Source: an uncultured Opitutia bacterium
GTDB taxonomy: Bacteria > Verrucomicrobiota > Verrucomicrobiia > Opitutales > UBA953
Reading direction: 5' to 3'
Assembly: GCA_945957395.1 (NCBI GenBank)
Contig: CAMFKE010000006.1
Coordinates: 1 to 64,000 of the forward strand
Length of the DNA: 64,000 nt
The notes beneath the pieces were generated by a model. It searched no databases and was not told the DNA's origin. It worked only from the letters and a program-made list of their open reading frames with translations. A program made the position numbers and the translations under genes. Numbering within the stretch: position 1 is the first letter of the stretch; every line of letters starts with the position of its first letter. Shown one piece after another: positions 28,166-34,565 of this stretch.

Positions 28166-28189
28166 TAAAACAGTGTCGTTTCGCGACAC
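28166..28189 (-). terminator. Hairpin terminator after the HAD phosphatase gene
   Basis: GTGTCG (28173-28178), a 5-nt loop and CGACAC, followed on the minus strand by a short T-run. It separates the HAD gene from the downstream sulfatase gene. Confidence 0.6.
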
Positions 28190-28205
28190 GCCCCGGGCGT
28201 GCGGA

Positions 28206-28892
28206 TCAGCTGTCGCCGATCCAAAGCTCCAGCCGAAGCTCGTCCGCGAACTCGCGCATCGACCCCATCACGCGCCACGCCAGCGCGCGCACCTCGGGCG
28301 ACGGCGGCTTCAGGTCCGGGATGAGCACCGTCGCGCACCCCGCCGCGTGCGCGGCGCGCAGACCGGGCCCGCTGTCCTCCAGCGCCAGGCACAGTTCCGG
28401 CGCCACGCCGATCGACTCGGCCGCGCGCAGGTAAAGGTCCGGCGCGGGCTTGCCGTGGCGCACCATGTCGCCGCCCACGATTTCCCGGAAGAAGTGCGCG
28501 ACGCCGGCCTGGGTGAGCTTCTTCACGGCCACCGCCTGATGCGTGGAGGTCGCCACGGCCATCGGCACGCCCGCCGTCTTCAGCACGCGCAGCGCGTCCG
28601 TGAGCCCCGGCATCACCGGCACTCCGCCCTCCTCCAGCAGCCTCGCATAGTGCGCGCGCGTGGCCCGCGCGATGGCGTCGGCGTCGAGGTGCTCGCCGTG
28701 CATGCCCTTCACCAATTTCAGGCAATCCGCCTCGCGGTGCCCGATGATGTCGAGAAACTGCGCGTTGGTCAGCGTCACGCCGCAATCGGCGCACGCGGCC
28801 TGCCACGCGCGCATGCTGATGCGCTCGGTGTCGAGCATGAGCCCGTCCATGTCGAACAGGACGCCCCCGATGTCGCGGTCGAAAACTTTCAT
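28206..28892 (-). CDS. HAD-superfamily phosphatase, beta-phosphoglucomutase-like
   Basis: A 228-residue HAD hydrolase of the subfamily IA. Motif I V-L-F-D-M-D-G-L-M-L-D-T-E is typical of beta-phosphoglucomutase/phosphatase-like members. Motif II V-A-T-S-T-H and motif IV L-E-D-S-G-P-G follow. Substrate uncertain, probably a phosphorylated sugar or a nucleotide by-product. It sits 73 nt downstream of holA on the same strand. Confidence 0.87.
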   Translation of the reverse strand: MKVFDRDIGGVLFDMDGLMLDTERISMRAWQAACADCGVTLTNAQFLDIIGHREADCLKLVKGMHGEHLDADAIARATRAHYARLLEEGGVPVMPGLTDALRVLKTAGVPMAVATSTHQAVAVKKLTQAGVAHFFREIVGGDMVRHGKPAPDLYLRAAESIGVAPELCLALEDSGPGLRAAHAAGCATVLIPDLKPPSPEVRALAWRVMGSMREFADELRLELWIGDS

Positions 28893-28965
28893 GAGGCGCA
28901 GGGTTGGGAAAACGCGGCGCGAAGGGAAGGCGAAGTGCGCGGGAAAGACGTCCCGCGCCGCGGAC

Positions 28966-30060
28966 TCATTTGCCGCCCAGAGCCTTCACCGCGAACTCGC
29001 GCATCACCGCCTCCTGGTCGTTCGGGCGCTCCAGGATGCCCGTGAACGCGTCGTCGAGGGCGAGCCGGATGTCCACGAGCTTGCGCAGGCGGAAAAGGTT
29101 GGCGGCGGGGGCGACCTTGTTGCCCAGGTACCACAGGTTGGCGGCGAACACATTGTATTTCACCTTGGCCGCCTCGCCCGGGTAGTGCTTCGCGTACTCG
29201 CGCTGCGCCGCCGCGAAATCGCCTTGCGAGATGCCGCGCGAGCCGAGCTTGATCGCCCCGGCGTCCATCATGGCGCGCAGCTGGATGAGCAGCCGGCAAC
29301 GGCTCTGCAGCGCCGCGATGAGCGGGCGCGCCTCGTCGTTCTGGTAGAAATAGCGGCGCAGGGCGTCGAGCGTCCACGCGGGGTCGCCGGAGAAGAAGGC
29401 CTCCACGGGCTCGAAGAAATCGCCCTCGCCGAAGGTGGGCACGAGCTCGATGACCGTGCGCGCCCCGATGCGCCCGCCCTCGCCCGCATGGCAGGCCAGC
29501 TTCTGCAGCTCGCTCTCCATCATGCGCAGGCTGCCGTTCACCTTCTGCACCAGCGTCTGCGCCGCGTCCTCGTCGAGCGTCACGCCCAGCGACTTCGCCT
29601 CGCGCACCAGCCGCGCCACATGCTCGTCGGCGTTCTTCGCCCCCTTCATCTCCACCACTTCGGCGAGCTCCTTGAGCGCCTTCGCCTCGCGCTTGCGACC
29701 GTCCAGCGGGTAAGCGCTGAGCAGGAGTTCCACGCCGGAAGGGTCGAGGTCCTTGAGCAGCGCGAGCAGTTTCTCGACCACCACCTTGCAGCCCTCGGAC
29801 TTGCCCAGCTGCGAGTCGGCGATCCAGTTGAAATTCTTCACCCACACATACTTCTTGTCGCCGAACAGCGACAGCGTCTGCACGGCCGACGCGATGGTGC
29901 CGAAGGTGGCCTCCACATCGGCGACCTTCGTGCACGCCGCGTCGATCACCTCGCGCGACATGTCGTCGGTCACGCCCGCCGTCATCTTCTCGTAGCGCGC
30001 GCGCGATTCGCGTTCGACGAGGTAGTCGTCGTCGCCGGTGACGAGAGTGAACGAGGGCAT
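28966..30060 (-). CDS. holA: DNA polymerase III subunit delta
   Basis: A 364-residue clamp-loader subunit that opens the beta sliding clamp. The N terminus M-P-S-F-T-L-V-T-G-D-D-D-Y-L-V-E matches the usual delta opening (x-G-x-D-x-x-L). The three-domain AAA+ layout without Walker motifs and the helical C-terminal part with F-R-L-R-K-L-V-D-I fit the family. ATG 30060 was chosen from this N terminus; the open frame continues upstream into repeated DNA that should not be coding. Confidence 0.9.
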   Translation of the reverse strand: MPSFTLVTGDDDYLVERESRARYEKMTAGVTDDMSREVIDAACTKVADVEATFGTIASAVQTLSLFGDKKYVWVKNFNWIADSQLGKSEGCKVVVEKLLALLKDLDPSGVELLLSAYPLDGRKREAKALKELAEVVEMKGAKNADEHVARLVREAKSLGVTLDEDAAQTLVQKVNGSLRMMESELQKLACHAGEGGRIGARTVIELVPTFGEGDFFEPVEAFFSGDPAWTLDALRRYFYQNDEARPLIAALQSRCRLLIQLRAMMDAGAIKLGSRGISQGDFAAAQREYAKHYPGEAAKVKYNVFAANLWYLGNKVAPAANLFRLRKLVDIRLALDDAFTGILERPNDQEAVMREFAVKALGGK

Positions 30061-30065
30061 GGGCG

Positions 30066-30176
30066 CAGTTTTCAGTGTTCGGTGTTCGGCTTTCCGCGCG
30101 ACCAACCGTCGCGCGCGAAGTCCGAGGCGATGACAGTTTCCGAAAACCGAAGACTGAAAACCGAAAACTGAAAACT
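30066..30176 (-). repeat. Heptad-iterated inverted repeat between holA and the recombinase gene
   Basis: The right arm (30138-30174) is a run of five 7-mers CYGAARA (CCGAAAA, CCGAAGA, CTGAAAA, CCGAAAA, CTGAAAA). The left arm (30066-30096) is their approximate reverse complement: positions 30067-30082 match the complement of 30161-30176 at 15 of 16. The loop is GC-rich. The element covers nearly the whole spacer. Confidence 0.7.
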
Positions 30177-30187
30177 CCGCGCGCCGG

Positions 30188-31150
30188 TCAGGCGCGCGGA
30201 TGCGCCTTCGCATGCACGGCCTTCAGCCGGGCCAGCGACACATGCGTGTAAATCTGCGTCGTGGACAGCGAGGCGTGCCCCAGTTGCTCCTGCACCAGAC
30301 GCAGGTCAGCCCCGTGGTCGAGCAGGTGCGTGGCGCACGCGTGGCGCAGTTTGTGCGGCGAGAGGTCGGCGGGCAGCCCGGCCAGCGCCAGGTACCGCTT
30401 CACCCACAGCTGCACCGCCCTCGGGTACAGCCGCTCCTTTTTCGGCGACGCGAACACCGGCGCGTCACGCCCGGTCGACGGCGACGCGTCCAGGTGCGCG
30501 GCGAGAGCGTCCATCGCGACCTCGCCCACCGGCACCACGCGCTCCTTGCGCCCCTTGCCCAGCACGCGCACCGTGCCGGCCTCGAAATCAAGGTCGCCAC
30601 GGTTGAGCCCGCACAGCTCGGACACGCGCAGCCCGCCCCCGTACAGGGTTTCCAGGATGGCCGTGTCGCGCGCCGCCTCGGCCTCGGTGAGCCTTTCGTC
30701 CTCGAGCAGCCGTTTGGGCCCGTCGAGGAACTCGCGCGCCTGCTTCTCGGTGTAATACTTGGGCAGCGCCTTCGGCAGCTTCGGCAGGACCAGCCCGGTG
30801 AGCGGATTGGACTTCACCGCGCCGAGCGTGCGCAGCCGCCGGTACAGCGCGCGCAGGGCGCTCACATGGTTGTGCAGCGTGCGCCGCGCATGCGTGCCCT
30901 GCTTCTCGATGATGAAGTCGCGCACCTGCCGGCGCGTGATTTTCGAAAAGTCGCCGGCGAACCCGTGGTCTTTGTCGGCCCAATCGCAGAAATCCGCGAG
31001 GGCCTGTCCGTAATTGCGCAGTGTGTACGGCGACGAACGGTTCTCGACCATCAGCGCCGCGATCAATTCCAGCACCGCCGGCTTTCCCGGAAAATCCTTC
31101 CGGATGGCCGCATCGCCCTTGGCGCCCGATTTGTCGGCTTTCGGTTTCAC
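30188..31150 (-). CDS. xerC: Tyrosine recombinase, XerC/XerD type
   Basis: A 320-residue integrase-family recombinase. A SAM-like N-terminal core-binding domain (about 30-115) precedes the catalytic domain. The Arg of box I sits in G-G-G-L-R-V-S-E-L, and box II reads H-K-L-R-H-A-C-A-T-H-L-L-D-H-G-A-D. The last His is in L-G-H-A-S-L and the nucleophile Tyr in T-T-Q-I-Y-T-H-V. This is the XerC/D profile for resolving chromosome dimers at dif; which of the two it is cannot be decided here. The start is GTG at 31150 (M-K-P-K-A-D-K), giving a Lys-rich N-terminal extension. Confidence 0.9.
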   Translation of the reverse strand: MKPKADKSGAKGDAAIRKDFPGKPAVLELIAALMVENRSSPYTLRNYGQALADFCDWADKDHGFAGDFSKITRRQVRDFIIEKQGTHARRTLHNHVSALRALYRRLRTLGAVKSNPLTGLVLPKLPKALPKYYTEKQAREFLDGPKRLLEDERLTEAEAARDTAILETLYGGGLRVSELCGLNRGDLDFEAGTVRVLGKGRKERVVPVGEVAMDALAAHLDASPSTGRDAPVFASPKKERLYPRAVQLWVKRYLALAGLPADLSPHKLRHACATHLLDHGADLRLVQEQLGHASLSTTQIYTHVSLARLKAVHAKAHPRA

Positions 31151-31167
31151 CGGGGGCTTTTGGTTTT

Positions 31168-31243
31168 ATCCACAGATTTCCACGGAAGGACACCGATTGG
31201 GCTGTGCGCGTTCATCCGTGAAAATCCGCGATCATCTGTGGAT
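31168..31243 (-). repeat. Decamer-iterated inverted repeat between xerC and queF
   Basis: The left arm reads ATCCACAGAT, TTCCACGGAA, GGACACCGAT (31168-31197). The right arm on the reverse strand reads ATCCACAGAT, GATCGCGGAT, TTTCACGGAT (31243-31214). The first ten bases of the two arms are identical. Period is 10 nt here, unlike the 7 nt of the other elements. Confidence 0.65.
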
Positions 31244-31272
31244 CAAAGAATCGAGGTCCCGGCACCGGACGG

Positions 31273-31300
31273 TCTTCAAACGGAAAACCAGAAACTTGAA
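31273..31300 (-). repeat. Second, one-armed heptad tract upstream of xerC
   Basis: Four 7-mers (CTTCAAA, CGGAAAA, CCAGAAA, CTTGAAA) directly after the queF stop codon on the minus strand. The word resembles that before pgk. It lies beside the decamer element, so two different periodic tracts share one spacer. Confidence 0.45.
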
Positions 31301-31307
31301 ACCGCCC

Positions 31308-31790
31308 TTATGCGGGGCGCTTGCCGTGCTCGGCGCGCACCGTGATGGAGATGCCGCCGCGCACGCCGAACTCGCCGACGACCTCCATCCACACCGGCTC
31401 GAGCGCGCCCACCAGGTCGTCGAGCATGAGGTTCGTCAGGTGCTCATGGAAGCAGCCCTCGTTGCGGAAGCTCCACAGGTACAGCTTCATCGACTTGGAT
31501 TCCACGATGCGCGGGCCGGGGATGTAGCGGATCGTGATGGTCGCGAAGTCCGGCTGGCCGGTAGCGGGACACAGGCAGGTGAATTCGTCCGTGCTCAGCT
31601 CGACCACATAGTTGCGGCCGGCATGGCGGTTCGGGAAGGTCTCCAGGTGCTTCGTCGGCTTGTTCTTCGTCTGACCGATGAGGGTCAGCCCCGTCATGTC
31701 CTTCGTCGAGGTCTTGCCCGCCGGCGCTCCGGCGGCGTTCTTCGTGGCGGCGACGGGCGCCTTCTTCGCGGAAACGGCTTTCTTGCTCAT
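31308..31790 (-). CDS. queF: NADPH-dependent 7-cyano-7-deazaguanine reductase
   Basis: A 160-residue single-domain (type I) QueF, which reduces preQ0 to preQ1 in queuosine synthesis. The active-site Cys lies in T-C-L-C-P-A-T-G-Q-P-D-F, and the QueF motif E-S-K-S-M-K-L-Y-L-W-S-F binds NADPH. E-H-L-T-N completes the set. The first 35 residues are an extra Lys/Ala-rich extension (M-S-K-K-A-V-S-A-K-K) not seen in the common ~140-residue enzymes. It lies 78 nt after the ligase stop, separated by a terminator. Confidence 0.95.
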   Translation of the reverse strand: MSKKAVSAKKAPVAATKNAAGAPAGKTSTKDMTGLTLIGQTKNKPTKHLETFPNRHAGRNYVVELSTDEFTCLCPATGQPDFATITIRYIPGPRIVESKSMKLYLWSFRNEGCFHEHLTNLMLDDLVGALEPVWMEVVGEFGVRGGISITVRAEHGKRPA

Positions 31791-31829
31791 GCCTCGCAGC
31801 CAACCCGATTCCCCCGGCCGCGCCAGACG

Positions 31830-31859
31830 AAAAACGCCGCGTCGCGCCACGGCGCGGCG
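31830..31859 (-). terminator. Terminator after the ligase gene
   Basis: CGCCGCG and CGCGGCG arms around an 11-nt loop. On minus the hairpin is followed by TTTTTCGTC. Confidence 0.6.
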
Positions 31860-31868
31860 ACCTCGCAC

Positions 31869-33662
31869 TCACTCGGCCCCGCGCGCGCCGCATCCGAGAG
31901 CCGACAGGGCCCGGACGCACGCGCGGTTGTCCGGGTCGGCGAAATGTTCGAGCAGCGCGCGCTCCGCCGATTCGCCCAGACGCAGCGGGGCGAGCGCCTC
32001 GCGCGTCATGCCGGCGAGCCCGCCAAGAGAACCGAAGCGAACCGCGAGTTTGCGCGCCGCGGCCGGACCTGTCTCCGGAAGCCCCAGCGCGACGATGAAC
32101 CGCCACAGGGGCGCCCCCTTGCTCGCGGCGATGGCGGCGTGCAGTTTCGCCGCCGACTTCGCGCCGACGCCGTCGAGCGACGCCAGGTCCTCGCGGCTCA
32201 ACCGGTACAGGTCGGCGAAACTTTTCACGTGGCCCGAGGCGATCAGTTTGTCCGCCATGGACGGCCCGAGCCCCGATATGCCCAACGCCCCGCGCGACGC
32301 GAAGTGCTCCAGCCCGCGCGCCAGCCGCTCAGGACACGCGCCGTTCGCGCAGCGCACCGCGCCCTCGACGCGCTCGAACGCGACGCCGCACCCGGAGCAC
32401 TCCGAGGGAAACACAAACGGCTTCGCGCCCGAATCACGCCGAGCGAGCACCGGCCCGGTGACGACCGGAATGACATCGCCGGCCTTCTCCACCGTCACGA
32501 CATCGCCCACGCGCAAATCGCGACGCTCGATCTCGCCGGCGTTGTGCAGTCCGGCGCGCCGCACCGTGGCGCCGCCCAGGCTCACCGGCGCGAGCAGCGC
32601 GACGGGCGTGGCGAGCCCGGTGCGCCCCACCTGCACGACGATACCGGTGAGCACAGTCTCCGCGCGCTCGGGCTCGAACTTGAACGCAACCGCACGGCGT
32701 CCCTCGCCGGCAAGCCCGTCGATTTTCACCACCGCGCCGTCCGTCGGGAACCCGAGTTTTGCTCGGCGCGCCGCCATCTCGCGCACGCGGCCGACAAGCT
32801 CGTCCGCAGCCGTCGCGACGAACACCGGATCCGGAACGGGAAGGCCGAACCCGGCGAGCCGGGCGTGCAATTCGCGCTGCGTGCGCGGACGCGCCGGCTC
32901 GCCGTCGACCGGCTCCCACGCGCCGACGCCGAAGAACACGACACGCAACGCCGCAGACCGACCGGCCGAACCCTCGGCGCGAAGCATTGCGGCCGCGGCG
33001 GTGCGCGGGTGCGCGAACGGCGCCTCGCCCGCCGACTCCCGCTCGCTGTTGAGCTTTAGGAAGTCCTCCGTGCGCAGGTACGCTTCGCCGCGCAACTCGA
33101 CAAGTCGCGGCGCCCGGGCGCCCTTCAGTTCGCGCGGCACCACTACGGCGGAGAGGAGATTCGCCGTCATCTCGTCGCCCTCCGAGCCGTCGCCTCGCGT
33201 GGCGGCGCAAGCAAGCCGGCCGGCCGCATAGGTCACACTGATGGCGAGCCCGTCATACTTGGGCTCGACAACAAACACCTCCGCACCGCGCGCCGTCGAC
33301 TCGGCATGAAACCGGCGCAGCTGCGCCTCCGAGTGAACCTTGTCCAACCCCGTCATCGGCACGAGGTGCCGGTGGCGCTGCGCACCGGGCTCACGGTCGT
33401 CGCCGAACCCGAGCGACTCGCGCCCCGGCTCGTCGCGCGCGACGCCCTCCAACTCCGCCAGCCGCCGCTTCAGCGCGTCATACTCGGCGTCCGTTATCTC
33501 CGGCGCGTTCTTATGGTGATAAAGTTCGTCATGGCGACGGATCTCGGCGCGCAAGCGCTCAAGCTCGCCCGAGGACGACTCGGCCAAGGCATTCGCCGAA
33601 GGATTCAAGGCGGCCAGCCCCAGGCACGCCGCGACACAATACGCGCTCCAATAATTTCTCAT
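31869..33662 (-). CDS. NAD+-dependent DNA ligase without BRCT domain, with N-terminal export signal
   Basis: A 597-residue LigA-family ligase. Residues 1-27 look like a signal peptide (hydrophobic C-V-A-A-C-L-G-L-A-A-L, A-N-A-L-A before the Ia domain). Domain Ia keeps the NMN-binding residues (Y-H in E-L-Y-H-H and D-A-E-Y-D). The adenylated Lys135 is in K-Y-D-G. OB fold, zinc finger (C-x2-C and C-x5-C) and helix-hairpin-helix repeats follow. The protein ends where LigA normally starts its BRCT domain (LigA is about 670 residues). Enterobacterial LigB also lacks BRCT and has a signal-like start. Thus it is likely an accessory, possibly periplasmic ligase; a main LigA should exist elsewhere. 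Confidence 0.8.
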   Translation of the reverse strand: MRNYWSAYCVAACLGLAALNPSANALAESSSGELERLRAEIRRHDELYHHKNAPEITDAEYDALKRRLAELEGVARDEPGRESLGFGDDREPGAQRHRHLVPMTGLDKVHSEAQLRRFHAESTARGAEVFVVEPKYDGLAISVTYAAGRLACAATRGDGSEGDEMTANLLSAVVVPRELKGARAPRLVELRGEAYLRTEDFLKLNSERESAGEAPFAHPRTAAAAMLRAEGSAGRSAALRVVFFGVGAWEPVDGEPARPRTQRELHARLAGFGLPVPDPVFVATAADELVGRVREMAARRAKLGFPTDGAVVKIDGLAGEGRRAVAFKFEPERAETVLTGIVVQVGRTGLATPVALLAPVSLGGATVRRAGLHNAGEIERRDLRVGDVVTVEKAGDVIPVVTGPVLARRDSGAKPFVFPSECSGCGVAFERVEGAVRCANGACPERLARGLEHFASRGALGISGLGPSMADKLIASGHVKSFADLYRLSREDLASLDGVGAKSAAKLHAAIAASKGAPLWRFIVALGLPETGPAAARKLAVRFGSLGGLAGMTREALAPLRLGESAERALLEHFADPDNRACVRALSALGCGARGAE

Positions 33663-33704
33663 GCCGCGCGTTCTGACCGCCCGCCCGGCGGGCGTCGAGC
33701 GCGC

Positions 33705-33738
33705 AAAAGAAACGAGGCGCCGGGATTCCGGCGCCTCG
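33705..33738 (-). terminator. Terminator of trmB
   Basis: CGAGGCGCCGG, a 4-nt loop and CCGGCGCCTCG, perfect 11-bp arms. On minus it is followed by TTTCTTTT. It stands between trmB and the ligase gene. Confidence 0.85.
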
Positions 33739-33752
33739 CGCAAAAGGAAGGA

Positions 33753-34445
33753 TCAGCCCTCGCCCTTCGCCGGCGTGAGCTCGGCGACGAAGCTCTGGAA
33801 GTCCGGCAAAAGCTTCTGGAAGAAGGTCTCGCACTCAAACGGCCACTGAAGCGCCGGGTTGATCTCCCAGTGCGCATTGGTGCGCACATGCTCCACCGAC
33901 CACTCGAAGTAGTCGGCGTGGTCGGAGCGGAAATGCAGACGACAACCGGGCGCGGCCTTCGCGGCGAGCGCGTCGAGACTCTCCGTCTGAATCATGCGGT
34001 AGCGGTGGTGGCGCGCCTTCGGCCAGGGGTCGGGGAACAGGAAAAAGATTTTCCCGAGGCGCACATCCGCCGGCAGCGCATCGAGAAACTCGGTGAACTC
34101 GGCCTTCATGAACACCAGGTTGCCGTGCCCGCCGCGGTCGCGCTTGCGATTGCCCTTCTCGATGCGCTTCGTGCGCAGGTCGATGCCGATGCAGTACTCG
34201 TCCGCGTGCACCTTCGCGTAGTCGTCGAGGAAGTGCCCGTGACCGCAGCCCACCTCCAGCGTGAGCAGCTTCGCGCCCCCCAACGCCTCCAGGACCGGTC
34301 CGCGCAGCGCGTCCACCCGCGCCGCGCGCGTCGCGGCGAGAGCGGCGAGGGCGGCCTCTTTGCGCGCCTCGGGGTCGTCGATGTCGTGGAAGTCTTGGCT
34401 CACGCGCACCGGAGGTGTCGCGCGCGCGCCCCGCGTCAACCCCAC
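33753..34445 (-). CDS. trmB: tRNA (guanine-N7)-methyltransferase TrmB-like
   Basis: A 230-residue class I SAM methyltransferase that forms m7G46 in tRNA. The SAM site L-E-V-G-C-G-H-G-H-F is near residue 68, I-D-L-R-T-K-R follows and F-P-D-P-W-P-K-A-R-H-H-R-Y-R is the TrmB signature. The first ~50 residues form a helical extension. The start is uncertain: the frame begins with GTG at 34445 and another GTG at 34409 would shorten the protein by 12 residues; no ATG is available near the N terminus. Confidence 0.88.
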   Translation of the reverse strand: MGLTRGARATPPVRVSQDFHDIDDPEARKEAALAALAATRAARVDALRGPVLEALGGAKLLTLEVGCGHGHFLDDYAKVHADEYCIGIDLRTKRIEKGNRKRDRGGHGNLVFMKAEFTEFLDALPADVRLGKIFFLFPDPWPKARHHRYRMIQTESLDALAAKAAPGCRLHFRSDHADYFEWSVEHVRTNAHWEINPALQWPFECETFFQKLLPDFQSFVAELTPAKGEG

Positions 34446-34565
34446 AAAGCCGCCCCGTGGCCGCCGGGGAAAAGGCGCGGGCTCAAACTCGACTTCGATT
34501 TTATCAACTCACGCCTCGCGCGCCCCGTCCGGTAAGCTATCCCCTCACGCATCATTTATTCCGTC

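Noticed and set aside
28937-28958. Terminator between holA and the HAD gene
   Set aside because: A perfect 8-bp GC hairpin exists, but no T-run follows in the direction of transcription.
26289-31305. MITE-like mobile elements or a CRISPR array in the repeat-bearing spacers
   Set aside because: The arms of different elements share no sequence, there are no target-site duplications that I can see, and repeats are contiguous 7- or 10-mers without spacers.
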